This document shows, piece by piece, positions 1 through 8,540 of a stretch of DNA of 64,000 nucleotides. The position numbers and the translations under genes are program-made. How positions within the stretch are numbered: position 1 is the stretch's first letter; every line of letters begins with the position of its first letter. The notes under the pieces were generated by a model that worked only from the letters and a program-made list of their open reading frames with translations, searched no databases and was not told the origin of the DNA. Source of the stretch: Porticoccus sp041581635 (lineage in GTDB: Bacteria; Pseudomonadota; Gammaproteobacteria; Pseudomonadales; Porticoccaceae); assembly GCA_041581635.1 (NCBI GenBank), contig JBFICW010000005.1, positions 26,076 through 90,075 of the forward strand, in the 5' to 3' direction.

Positions 1-52
1 CACTCAATTTGAGCAGGATGCGCTTGTACTTTTTATCTCTGGTAGCAGGCAT
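1..52 (-). CDS. pyrH: UMP kinase, N-terminal fragment (runs off the window)
   Basis: Only the first 17 codons are present, beginning MPATRDKKYKRILLKLS, which is the opening of bacterial UMP kinase (UMP to UDP with ATP, pyrimidine nucleotide synthesis, cytoplasm). The ATG at 52 has a GGAG Shine-Dalgarno about 8 bases upstream. It follows tsf on the same strand, the usual gammaproteobacterial order rpsB-tsf-pyrH-frr. The rest of the gene lies left of the window, so the call rests on the N-terminus plus synteny. Confidence 0.85.
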   Translation of the reverse strand, partial: MPATRDKKYKRILLKLS

Positions 53-94
53 TCTATTTCTCCAGGAAGGTCGATTGTCTATGCGTACATAATA

Positions 95-114
95 ACGGGG
101 GCCTAAGCCCCCGT
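95..114 (-). terminator. GC-rich hairpin between tsf and pyrH
   Basis: An 8-bp perfect stem (ACGGGGGC/GCCCCCGT) with a 4-base CTAA loop lies just after the tsf stop, followed on the minus strand by a short TTATT tract. It may be an attenuating terminator that lowers pyrH expression relative to tsf; the weak T tract suggests partial read-through. Confidence 0.6.
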
Positions 115-121
115 CTTCAAA

Positions 122-985
122 TCAGCTGGCTGCACCAACTTGAGCTGCCACTTCCGCGGCAAAATCAACTTCTTCTTTCTCGATGCCCTCTCCGACTTCA
201 AAACGTATAAAGGACTGAATTTCAGCGCCGGCATCTTTTACCAACTTACCCACTTTTGTATCGGGATCTTTAACAAAAGGCTGATTGACCAAACTGGATT
301 CCGACAAGAACTTATTAATCCGTCCAGAAATCATCTTCTCAATAATTTCTTCTGGTTTGCCGCTTTCGCGCGCCTGAGCAACAAAGATGTCCTTTTCTTT
401 AGCCACAACGTCTTCTGGCATATCCTCTGGCTTAACAACCTGTGGATTGACCGCTGCTACATGCATAGCAACGTCTTTAGCAACCTCGCCATTAGCGCCA
501 CTCAGAGCTACCAACACACTAATACGGTTATTGCTGTGAACGTAGGCACCAACTACTGGCGCTTCCACCAACTCTACTCGACGAACATTAACGTTCTCAC
601 CAATTTTCTGAACCAGAGCCTGACGAGTTTCTTCAACATCAGCAGCTAACGCCGCCGCATCAGTTTGCTTCTCGACAAAGGCTTTTTCCAAAACGCCGTT
701 TACAAACGCCAGAAAACCTTCGTCTCGGGCTACGAAATCGGTTTCGCTGTTGACTTCAATCATAACGCCGTAGCTATTATCATCGGCCACTTTTACCGCT
801 ACGACACCTTCCGCTGCGGTACGCCCGGCTTTCTTGGCAGCCTTCAGACCACTGGATTTACGCAGGTCGTCAATCGCTTTTTCAATATCACCACCAGCTT
901 CAGCCAGTGCTTTTTTACATTCCATCATGCCGAGGCCAGTACGCTCGCGCAGATCCTTAACCATAGCTGCAGAAATTGCTGCCAT
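122..985 (-). CDS. tsf: elongation factor Ts
   Basis: EF-Ts is the nucleotide exchange factor that regenerates EF-Tu-GTP during translation. The start at 985 (MAAISAAMVKDLRE) is preferred over an upstream in-frame codon because it has an AGAGGAA Shine-Dalgarno and matches the family N-terminus; the product is 287 aa against about 283 in E. coli. The N-terminal UBA-like segment (TGLGMMECKKAL, residues 16-27) and the TDFVA motif at 82-86, which contacts EF-Tu, are both visible. It is second in the rpsB-tsf-pyrH operon, with terminator-like hairpins on both sides that probably set relative expression. Confidence 0.97.
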   Translation of the reverse strand: MAAISAAMVKDLRERTGLGMMECKKALAEAGGDIEKAIDDLRKSSGLKAAKKAGRTAAEGVVAVKVADDNSYGVMIEVNSETDFVARDEGFLAFVNGVLEKAFVEKQTDAAALAADVEETRQALVQKIGENVNVRRVELVEAPVVGAYVHSNNRISVLVALSGANGEVAKDVAMHVAAVNPQVVKPEDMPEDVVAKEKDIFVAQARESGKPEEIIEKMISGRINKFLSESSLVNQPFVKDPDTKVGKLVKDAGAEIQSFIRFEVGEGIEKEEVDFAAEVAAQVGAAS

Positions 986-1022
986 CTGTCGATTCCTCTC
1001 TGTCTTTCTTTTTGGTTGGAAA

Positions 1023-1043
1023 AAAGGGGGCAAAGCCCCCTTT
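1023..1043 (-). terminator. rpsB-tsf intergenic terminator/attenuator
   Basis: A perfect 9-bp stem (AAAGGGGGC/GCCCCCTTT) with a 3-base loop is followed on the minus strand by six T residues, a textbook intrinsic terminator shape. Because tsf follows in the same direction, it probably works as an attenuator giving more S2 than EF-Ts. Confidence 0.7.
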
Positions 1044-1083
1044 CTTAATATTACCGCTTAACACACAAAATTTTTGTTTGCGC

Positions 1084-1851
1084 TTACTCAGCTGCGGCTT
1101 CAGCATCGGGCTGCTCGCCCTTTTCAGTTGTCACTTCAACAAATTCATCTTTGCTAGTGACGTTAGCTCCCTGAGCCTTTCCTTCCAGAAGCGCATCAGC
1201 AATCGCTGTAGCGTACAATTTAATCGCACGAATTGCGTCGTCATTACCTGGGATTACATAGTCAACGCCATCTGGGTTGCTGTTGGTATCTACAACACCA
1301 ATCACGGGAATACCAAGCTTGTTAGCTTCCTGAATAGCGATTCGCTCGTGATCAACATCGATCACAAACAACATATCTGGCAGACCACCCATATCTTTAA
1401 TACCACCAATGGAGCGATCCAGCTTCTCCATCAGGCGGGTTCTCATCAAAGCTTCTTTTTTAGTCAGCTTATCAAAGGTTCCATCCTGGCTCTGGGCTTC
1501 CAGCTCGCGAAAACGGCGGATAGATGCACGAATGGTTTTGTAGTTCGTCAGCATACCGCCTAACCAGCGGTGACTAACATAAGGCATTCCAGCTCGCTCC
1601 GCTTGCTCAGCTATCACTTTTTGAGCGGCGCGCTTGGTACCAACCATCAGCACCTTGTTACCATTGGCCGCAACTTGACGAACGATTTCAAGTGCTTCAT
1701 TGAATGCAGGAACCGTGTTTTCCAGGTTCAAGATATGAATTTTGTTACGAGCCCCGAAAATGAACTTGTCCATTTTAGGGTTCCAAAAGCGAGTCTGGTG
1801 ACCGAAATGGACACCGGCTTGCAACATGTCACGCATGCTTACAGTTGTCAT
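1084..1851 (-). CDS. rpsB: 30S ribosomal protein S2
   Basis: S2 is a late-assembling protein of the small ribosomal subunit and the docking partner of S1. The start at 1851 (MTTVSMRDMLQAG) has an AAAGGAA Shine-Dalgarno; an upstream in-frame extension of 22 codons is rejected because it does not look like S2. The product is 255 aa. Hallmarks include GVHFGHQTRFWNPKM near the N-terminus and the acidic alanine-rich tail. It is the first gene of rpsB-tsf-pyrH. In E. coli S2 autoregulates this operon through the long 5' leader; the leader here is also long, but that regulation is inferred by homology. Confidence 0.98.
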   Translation of the reverse strand: MTTVSMRDMLQAGVHFGHQTRFWNPKMDKFIFGARNKIHILNLENTVPAFNEALEIVRQVAANGNKVLMVGTKRAAQKVIAEQAERAGMPYVSHRWLGGMLTNYKTIRASIRRFRELEAQSQDGTFDKLTKKEALMRTRLMEKLDRSIGGIKDMGGLPDMLFVIDVDHERIAIQEANKLGIPVIGVVDTNSNPDGVDYVIPGNDDAIRAIKLYATAIADALLEGKAQGANVTSKDEFVEVTTEKGEQPDAEAAAE

Positions 1852-1999
1852 AATTTTTCCTTTGATTAGGGTTAAACCTCCACATATCCCACTAGTCAAC
1901 CTACCAAGAGTAAGCACCCAGACAAGTGTGTCGATATGTGTGTGTCGTTAGTTTTCAATTTAGCCCTTGGCATATAGCCGTAGAGCGGTGCGCTTTATA
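1852..1999 (-). promoter_or_regulatory. rpsB leader and probable promoter
   Basis: Reading the minus strand, TATAAA at 1994-1999 could be a -10 element with a weak -35 (TTCAAT) 17 bases upstream. Transcription would begin near 1987, leaving a leader of about 135 bases. That length fits the S2-responsive leaders known in gammaproteobacteria, but no specific secondary structure was confirmed. Confidence 0.4.
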
Positions 2000-2040
2000 C
2001 CACAAAGTAACAATTTATTGAAGAACAACGAAGGGAATTA

Positions 2041-2099
2041 TTGACAGGCGTGCCACTGCTCATTTCTATCCGTTACAATTGCGGTTCATCCGTTACAAT
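2041..2099 (+). promoter_or_regulatory. map-glnD promoter region with a 12-bp direct repeat
   Basis: A consensus -35 TTGACA lies at 2041-2046, with a weak -10 (TTCTAT) 17 bases later. The 12-base sequence ATCCGTTACAAT occurs twice (2068-2079 and 2088-2099), 20 bases apart, between this promoter and the map start at 2133. The repeats could be operator half-sites or tandem -10 elements (each holds TACAAT); neither is proven. Confidence 0.45.
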
Positions 2100-2132
2100 G
2101 ACTCGTTTTTATTAAACACTGTGGAAGAAACT

Positions 2133-2903
2133 ATGGCTGTCACACTGAAAACCGCTGATGAACTTCAAAAAATGCGCGTAGCTGGGAGACTAGCAGCAGA
2201 AGTTTTGGAGATGATCGAACCTTATGTGGTCGTTGGCGTAAGCACTGCGGAATTAGATCGCATCTGCCACAATTATATGGTGAATGAACAAAAGACCATC
2301 CCCGCCCCACTGAATTATCGCGGCTTTCCAAAGTCAATCTGCACCTCTGTTAATCATGTGATCTGCCATGGCATCCCATCGGAGAAGAAAATTCTTAAAA
2401 ATGGCGACATTGTCAATCTGGATATTACTGTGATCAAGGACGGTTATTTTGGTGATACCAGCAAGATGTTTTGCGTTGGAGACGTACCTAGCCATGCCAG
2501 AAGGCTTGTCCAAGTCACCCAAGAAAGCCTTTACAAAGCAATTGAGATCGTAAAGCCAGGTGCCCGACTAGGCGATATAGGTCATGTAATCCAACAGTAC
2601 GCTGAAAGCAACTATTACAGCGTAGTTAGGGAGTATTGTGGCCATGGTATTGGCACTGTGTTCCATCAGGAGCCACAGGTACTTCACTTTGGTCGTCCCG
2701 ATACAGGCATGGTTCTTGAAGAGGGTATGACTTTTACAATTGAACCCATGCTGAATGCGGGAAAACATCACACCAAACTTAAAAGTGATGGCTGGACCGT
2801 AGAGACTCGAGACGGAAGACTATCCGCACAATGGGAACATACATTAGCAGTCACCGCCGACGGCGTAGAGGTGCTAACAGCCAGAACAGAAGAAGCATTC
2901 TGA
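2133..2903 (+). CDS. map: type I methionine aminopeptidase
   Basis: Removes the initiator methionine from nascent proteins. The start at 2133 (MAVTLKTADEL) gives 256 aa. The five metal ligands fall at D97, D108, H171, E204 and E235, the same positions as in the E. coli enzyme, with the GHGIGTVFHQEP and FTIEPML motifs around them. It diverges from rpsB, and its TGA shares one base with the glnD ATG, so the two are probably translationally coupled. This arrangement is conserved in E. coli. Confidence 0.97.
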   Translation: MAVTLKTADELQKMRVAGRLAAEVLEMIEPYVVVGVSTAELDRICHNYMVNEQKTIPAPLNYRGFPKSICTSVNHVICHGIPSEKKILKNGDIVNLDITVIKDGYFGDTSKMFCVGDVPSHARRLVQVTQESLYKAIEIVKPGARLGDIGHVIQQYAESNYYSVVREYCGHGIGTVFHQEPQVLHFGRPDTGMVLEEGMTFTIEPMLNAGKHHTKLKSDGWTVETRDGRLSAQWEHTLAVTADGVEVLTARTEEAF

Positions 2904-5611
2904 TGACCACTGAAAGCTCGCTTTTTTTCTTCGATGAACAACGATTTATAGAAAACCTGAAAACAGAAAACCCAATCAAGGTTTTTAAAGACGCCATTGA
3001 AGCTGCCAGCGCACACTTCGATGACAGATTCCACGAAGGCGAACAAGTCAACACTCTGATTTATGAGCGAGCCTCCTTCATGGATATTATTCTCCGCCAT
3101 GCCTGGAACCAATTTGAATGGAGCACAAGCATAGCGCTGATCGCTGTAGGCGGCTACGGTCGAGGAGAACTACACCCTCAATCTGACATAGACATTATGC
3201 TGCTAATCCGCAGAGGCAGCCCCAACCGTTATAAACAGAGTATAGAGGGATTCCTAACTTTCCTATGGGACATTCAACTCAAAATAGGCCATAGCGTTCG
3301 CTCTCTATCACAGTGTGTCGATGAAGCTCGATGTGACATTACCGTGGCGACCAATCTCATGGAAACTCGCACTATTGCCGGTGATGAAAAACTTCGCCAA
3401 TCTGTTCTTAAAAAGACTGGACCCCGAAAAATATGGCCATCGAAGGACTTCTTTCGAGCAAAGTGGGATGAACAGATTGAGCGCTACGAAAAACACGGAA
3501 ATACCGAATACAACCTTGAGCCCAATATCAAAGAAGCACCTGGTGGCTTGCGCGATATACAGATGATCAACTGGGTGGCTAAACGCCACTTTAACGTAGA
3601 GTCCCTGGAGGAGCTCGTAGGAAATGACTTCATCACCCCCGAAGAATACATTCAATTAAAACGAGGTGAATCCTTCCTTTGGAAAGTTCGTTACTGTCTC
3701 CACTTGATTGCAGAACGTCCTGAAGAAAGATTGCAGTTTGACTACCAGCGAAAAATTGCCGCCATGTTTGGGTATCACGATGGCGATCAACGGTTAGGCG
3801 TCGAACAATTTATGCAGCACTATTATCAAGTCGTTCGTTCCATGAGAGAACTCAATGATGTAATGCTCCAATACCTTGATGAAGTTATTCTACGAAAAGA
3901 CAAGGCAAAGAAAACTTACGAGCTCAATGAGCGCTTTCAGGTACGTGACCAGCATATTGAAACGGTGGGCGAATACGTCTTTGCCAAATACCCTTCAGCC
4001 CTTCTAGAAATTTTCTGTTTATTAGGGGAGAACGAAAATATTCAGGGTATTCGGGCAGCTACGATCCGACAGATCCGACAACACCGCAAAGTGATCGACG
4101 ATGCCTTTCGAAGCGAGCCCCAAAATAAAGCTCTGTTTCTGCGACTACTCCGCTGTCCGCATAACATGAGCACACAATTACAACGTATGACCCGGTATGG
4201 AATACTAGGTCGCTACCTACCGGAATTTGGTCAGATTATTGGTCAAACCCAACACGATTTATTTCACCGTTACCCTGTCGATGCTCACACACTTCAGTTA
4301 ATTAAAAACATGCGTCTCTTAGATCGTCCCGAAGCAGCAGAAGAATTCCCCATCACATCTCATGTCTACAAAAACCTGCCCAAGCCAGAGTTGGCGTTTA
4401 TCGCGGGCCTCTATCACGACATGGGCAAAGGCCGCGGTGGCGATCACTCGGTTCTCGGGGCAGTAGATGCAGGGAATTTCTGCGAGCGGCACGGCCTTCC
4501 CCCAGAAGAGGCACAGCTCATTTCCTGGCTGGTAGAAAACCACCTATTGATGTCTAGCACCTCACAGCGCTCAGACATTTCTGACCCCGACGTTATCTAC
4601 AAATTTGCCAAATTAATGGGCAACCAGCTTAAACTCGACTACTTATTTGTTCTAACCGTCTCAGATATTACCGCCACCAATCCCACCCTGTGGAATAGTT
4701 GGAAAGCGGCTCTAATGAGACAGCTCTACACAGAGACAAGACGAGCTCTTCAACGTGGGCTAGAAAACCCGGCCAATCGCGATGGATGGGTAAGGAATAC
4801 AAAAGCTTCAGCCCTAGAAAAGCTTTTTGAACAGGATATTAGCGAATCTGAGGCTAAAGAAATCTGGGGAAACCTAGATGATGAATTTTTTCTGCGTGAA
4901 AGCGCTAACGATATCGCCTTGTACACTGCAGCTATCGCAGCACGCGGCAATGACCCCGAGCCAGTAATTTTAATCCAAGACAAAGGCGTAGAAGTCCCGA
5001 TTGCCACTCAGATATTTATTCACACCAACGGACTTAATAACGTATTCCCTATTACCGCAGCTACTCTTGATCAATTACAGTTGACTATTCAGGATGCCAG
5101 TTTGCACAGAGATACCCAGGGAAATACCTTTGATATTTTTTATGTGCTTGATGAAAATGACGAACCCTTCGGTCACAAAACCACCACGTTAGACCGAATC
5201 AAGAACATCCTATCCAAGGCACTACAGGAACCAAACGCGTCAACACTTAAGGTTCAACGCCGTACGCCAAGGCGGCTTAAACATTTCACCATGAGAACCA
5301 TTGCTAGTATCAGTAACGACATTGAAAAAAGTGCCACTATTCTGGAAGTCATCACGCCAGACCGCCCCGGTCTATTAGCACAACTGGGAAGAATCTTTGT
5401 ACATTTCAAACTACGTTTACTCAGCGCAAAAATTTCCACTTTTGGGGAGCGAGTAGAAGATGTCTTCTATCTGGTGGATATGGATTATCAGCCCCTGAGT
5501 GACGCCGTGTTTTGCGAGCAACTCAGGGATACCGTATGCCGCGAACTCGATGCCAGAAACAAGAAAGATATCGAAGGTGAGACACTTCAGAAAATGAAAC
5601 TCTGGCAATAA
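2903..5611 (+). CDS. glnD: bifunctional uridylyltransferase/uridylyl-removing enzyme (nitrogen sensor)
   Basis: GlnD adds UMP to PII proteins when glutamine is low and removes it when glutamine is high, linking nitrogen status to glutamine synthetase control. The 902-aa protein (about 890 in E. coli) has a nucleotidyltransferase motif GGYGRGELHPQSDIDI at residues 83-98, an HD hydrolase motif YHDMGKGRGGDH near residue 505, and two C-terminal ACT glutamine-sensing domains, the last beginning around LEVITPDRPGLLAQL. The start at 2903 overlaps the map stop codon. All expected domains appear intact. Confidence 0.96.
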   Translation: MTTESSLFFFDEQRFIENLKTENPIKVFKDAIEAASAHFDDRFHEGEQVNTLIYERASFMDIILRHAWNQFEWSTSIALIAVGGYGRGELHPQSDIDIMLLIRRGSPNRYKQSIEGFLTFLWDIQLKIGHSVRSLSQCVDEARCDITVATNLMETRTIAGDEKLRQSVLKKTGPRKIWPSKDFFRAKWDEQIERYEKHGNTEYNLEPNIKEAPGGLRDIQMINWVAKRHFNVESLEELVGNDFITPEEYIQLKRGESFLWKVRYCLHLIAERPEERLQFDYQRKIAAMFGYHDGDQRLGVEQFMQHYYQVVRSMRELNDVMLQYLDEVILRKDKAKKTYELNERFQVRDQHIETVGEYVFAKYPSALLEIFCLLGENENIQGIRAATIRQIRQHRKVIDDAFRSEPQNKALFLRLLRCPHNMSTQLQRMTRYGILGRYLPEFGQIIGQTQHDLFHRYPVDAHTLQLIKNMRLLDRPEAAEEFPITSHVYKNLPKPELAFIAGLYHDMGKGRGGDHSVLGAVDAGNFCERHGLPPEEAQLISWLVENHLLMSSTSQRSDISDPDVIYKFAKLMGNQLKLDYLFVLTVSDITATNPTLWNSWKAALMRQLYTETRRALQRGLENPANRDGWVRNTKASALEKLFEQDISESEAKEIWGNLDDEFFLRESANDIALYTAAIAARGNDPEPVILIQDKGVEVPIATQIFIHTNGLNNVFPITAATLDQLQLTIQDASLHRDTQGNTFDIFYVLDENDEPFGHKTTTLDRIKNILSKALQEPNASTLKVQRRTPRRLKHFTMRTIASISNDIEKSATILEVITPDRPGLLAQLGRIFVHFKLRLLSAKISTFGERVEDVFYLVDMDYQPLSDAVFCEQLRDTVCRELDARNKKDIEGETLQKMKLWQ

Positions 5612-5670
5612 TCGCTATTAGTTACCTACTTCCGAACTTCACAATGACTAACCATTGACACAGAAAAAGC

Positions 5671-6870
5671 ATGAATACAGATCTAGACAAACTCAATCCC
5701 TACCCATTTGAGAAGCTCAACGCACTCAAGATCGGCATAGCGCCCCCCGCTGAATTGGCTCATATTTCCCTCTCTATTGGCGAACCCAAGCACCCCGCGC
5801 CAAGCTTTGTTACAGAAACTCTGATAACTGCACTGGATAAGTTGTCAGCCTACCCCCTAACCAAAGGTATTCTCGAACTCAGACAAACGATTGCCCAGTG
5901 GCTAACCTGCCGATTCAAATTACAAAACGTAGATGCAGAAACACAGGTACTACCAGTCAATGGAACTCGTGAAGCCCTGTTTGCCTTTGCTCAGGCAATC
6001 ATCGATCGAACCACCCAACCCCTGGTACTGAGTCCCAACCCGTTTTACCAGATTTATGAAGGTGCAGCGCTACTCGCGGGTGCAACCCCACATTTTTTAA
6101 ACTGTCTAGAACCCCATCATTTCTCACCAGATTTCGATGCAGTCAGCCCAGAGATCTGGCAACAATGCCAACTGCTCTATATCTGTACCCCGGGCAATCC
6201 TACAGGGGCCGTTCTCGACTTATCTACGTTAAAAAAACTGATTGCGTTAGCCGATCAATACGACTTTGTTATTGCTAGCGATGAATGCTATTCAGAAATT
6301 TACGGCGATGAGAACAACCCGCCGCCGGGACTACTGCAGGCCTGTGCCGACATGGATCGACACAACTATCATCGCTGCGTGGTATTTCATAGCTTATCCA
6401 AGCGCTCCAATTTGCCGGGACTGCGCTCCGGTTTCGTGGCTGGCGATGCAGAGATACTCAAATCGTTTCTACGCTACCGCACCTACCATGGCTGCGCCAT
6501 GCCTGTACCCTCCCAGCTGGCGAGTATTTCAGCATGGGAGGACGAAGTACACGTGAAAGAAAACCGGGATAAATATCGCCGAAAATTTGAAATTTTTCTG
6601 CAAGTCCTCGGCGATGTTTTACCGCTCAGTCTACCCGATGCAGGCTTTTATCTTTGGGCTGACACCCGCCCCGCCAACAAAGGTAATGATGAAGATTTTG
6701 CACAAAAACTGTTTGCAGAACAAAACATTACCGTATTACCTGGCCAATATCTGGCGAGAACAGCCGACGGTGTAAACCCCGGTGAACATAGAGTACGAAT
6801 GGCACTGGTCGCATCCGAAGAAGATTGCCGAGAAGCAGCGGAAAGAATTAGGCAATTTATAACGGCCTAA
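5671..6870 (+). CDS. dapC: succinyldiaminopimelate transaminase
   Basis: A PLP-dependent fold-type I aminotransferase converting N-succinyl-2-amino-6-oxopimelate to N-succinyl-LL-diaminopimelate in lysine and peptidoglycan precursor synthesis. The 399-aa length, the opening MNTDLDKLNPYPFEKL and the PLP-lysine motif SLSKRSNLPGLRSG (Lys near residue 244) match the proteobacterial DapC subfamily. dapD and dapE lie 3-5 kb downstream, supporting DapC over a generic aspartate aminotransferase. No strong Shine-Dalgarno precedes the ATG. Confidence 0.88.
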   Translation: MNTDLDKLNPYPFEKLNALKIGIAPPAELAHISLSIGEPKHPAPSFVTETLITALDKLSAYPLTKGILELRQTIAQWLTCRFKLQNVDAETQVLPVNGTREALFAFAQAIIDRTTQPLVLSPNPFYQIYEGAALLAGATPHFLNCLEPHHFSPDFDAVSPEIWQQCQLLYICTPGNPTGAVLDLSTLKKLIALADQYDFVIASDECYSEIYGDENNPPPGLLQACADMDRHNYHRCVVFHSLSKRSNLPGLRSGFVAGDAEILKSFLRYRTYHGCAMPVPSQLASISAWEDEVHVKENRDKYRRKFEIFLQVLGDVLPLSLPDAGFYLWADTRPANKGNDEDFAQKLFAEQNITVLPGQYLARTADGVNPGEHRVRMALVASEEDCREAAERIRQFITA

Positions 6871-6937
6871 AGATATAATTAATGGATAAAAGGAAATTTA
6901 TTCACTCATTTAACCGTAGACTATCTGTGATCCTGTG

Positions 6938-7591
6938 ATGTTAAAAAAACAGCGCGTCGAATATATCCTGAATAGGCTTGGCGAACTCTATCCAGCTCCG
7001 CCAATTCCACTTAAACACAAGGATCCTTATACACTCCTTGTGGCGGTATTACTGTCTGCACAATGTACCGACGAGCGAGTTAACCAGGTAACGCCAGCGC
7101 TATTTGATATCGCAGACAATCCTTTCGACATGTCTGGGATACCCGTCGAAACTATCTACCAAATTATTCGTCCCTGCGGACTCGCCCCAAAAAAATCAAC
7201 AGCAATTTCTGCACTATCAAAGATTTTGGTAGACCAATATCAAGGTGTCGTACCTGAAGATATGGCGGCACTGGAACAATTACCCGGAGTGGGCCACAAA
7301 ACCGCCAGCGTGGTAATGTCACAAGCCTTTGGACAACCAGCCTTTGCTGTTGATACACATATCCACCGTCTGGCACAACGTTGGGGATTAACCAGCGGAA
7401 AAAGTGTGGTGCAAACAGAAAAGGATTTAAAGCGGCTATTTCCAAAAGAGAGCTGGAATGCTCTTCACCTGCAAATCATCTACTACGGCAGGGAGTTCTG
7501 CTCAGCACGGGGCTGCGATGGAAGAGCCTGTGAAATTTGCACCACTTGTTACCCGAACCGGAAAAAACCATTTATAACAAGCAAAGCATAA
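6938..7591 (+). CDS. nth: endonuclease III-type DNA glycosylase/AP lyase, variant Cys cluster
   Basis: Base-excision repair enzyme for oxidised pyrimidines. The helix-hairpin-helix LPGVGHKTASVV carries the catalytic lysine, and VDTHIHR carries the catalytic aspartate. ATG 6938 is chosen over the adjacent GTG 6935. The C-terminal cluster is not the E. coli C-x6-C-x2-C-x5-C: cysteines in FCSARGCDGRACEICTTC lie at relative positions 0, 5, 10, 13 and 16. This resembles the alternative Nth subfamily with C-x9-C-x2-C spacing. Iron-sulfur binding is therefore likely but not certain. Confidence 0.9.
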   Translation: MLKKQRVEYILNRLGELYPAPPIPLKHKDPYTLLVAVLLSAQCTDERVNQVTPALFDIADNPFDMSGIPVETIYQIIRPCGLAPKKSTAISALSKILVDQYQGVVPEDMAALEQLPGVGHKTASVVMSQAFGQPAFAVDTHIHRLAQRWGLTSGKSVVQTEKDLKRLFPKESWNALHLQIIYYGREFCSARGCDGRACEICTTCYPNRKKPFITSKA

Positions 7592-7647
7592 ACCAGGCTA
7601 ACAGCCATATACCATGCCCATCGGCCTCAACCATTTCAAACAGAGAC

Positions 7648-8508
7648 TCAGTTTATCGACTGATCACCTCGAAGCGAATAATCACCAACTGATTGTGCAA
7701 ATAATTTATTCCCCAATAACCGAGACTGCTCAGCCAACACAGCCTGCTCGCTAATTAAAACACTTAAGAAGGCAGCATCATTCGCCACATGCTGATCGAG
7801 CAACGTCTTTAACAAGACCAAATCGTGATGGCGACCCAGTAGCTCACAAAGCAAGTCCAGCCGCTTCATTCTTTTGTCAGAACATTGGCATATAGACCTC
7901 GAAAGCTGCATATGAAAGTAATGGTACTTGGATTTTTTTCTCCATTGGTGAAACAACTCATCGATATTTGTCCCAAGGGTTTTCTTCCAACCGCTCCTGC
8001 ATTCCTTATAGGTCATCCGTAGACCGGAATATAATGCCTGTCGACCAAATGGTATGGGTGTCGAAACATCTAGTTGCTGGACAAATTTCTCCACGCTCTC
8101 TTTAGCCCCAACAATAATCCTCGGTGTGGCATCGGCACTCTTCTCGACCCTGACCGCCAGTCGCTCATACAATGTGATAACTCCGGCTCCATTTACCGAT
8201 AATGTACCGGCCACTGACAAGCGGTCTAATGTTTCTCGCAACACTTGGTTGTCACGCAATACGGATAATTGGGAGGAAATATCACGAAAAATTCGATTTC
8301 CCCATCTAAAAGCAGGTTTATCTGTAGGCTTTAGCAAATAAAAGCATGCTCTCAGACGCTTGAAGTGCTTACGAGCCTCATGAATACCAGAAAGGTCATC
8401 AGGGCGAACACCCTGTAAATGCTCTAATGCCAGCACTGACTCCGACCGTAAAAGTTGATTGAATTCAGTTTTGTAATCTCTCCCCAAAAACGCAAAGTCT
8501 TTCATCAT
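7648..8508 (-). CDS. CHAD domain protein
   Basis: The 286-aa protein contains IHEARKHFKRLRACFYLLKP near residue 43, the opening helix of the CHAD fold (conserved histidine alpha-helical domain, rich in basic residues), and a second basic helical half with WRKKSKYHYFHMQL. CHAD proteins bind inorganic polyphosphate and often accompany polyphosphate enzymes. There is no attached CYTH domain. It lies just downstream of sixA on the same strand, 32 bases away, so co-transcription is likely. A ppk2 gene lies elsewhere in the window. The specific role is unknown. Confidence 0.8.
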   Translation of the reverse strand: MMKDFAFLGRDYKTEFNQLLRSESVLALEHLQGVRPDDLSGIHEARKHFKRLRACFYLLKPTDKPAFRWGNRIFRDISSQLSVLRDNQVLRETLDRLSVAGTLSVNGAGVITLYERLAVRVEKSADATPRIIVGAKESVEKFVQQLDVSTPIPFGRQALYSGLRMTYKECRSGWKKTLGTNIDELFHQWRKKSKYHYFHMQLSRSICQCSDKRMKRLDLLCELLGRHHDLVLLKTLLDQHVANDAAFLSVLISEQAVLAEQSRLLGNKLFAQSVGDYSLRGDQSIN

Positions 8509-8540
8509 GGTCTACTGTTACCACCTCTGTGGAGAAGCAC

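Noticed and set aside
140..649. Long open frame on the strand opposite tsf
   Set aside because: Shadow of the tsf codon structure; no family resemblance and no ribosome binding site. The same applies to most long antisense frames over rpsB, glnD, dapD, bamC, lpxL, ccoI, ccoG and maeB.
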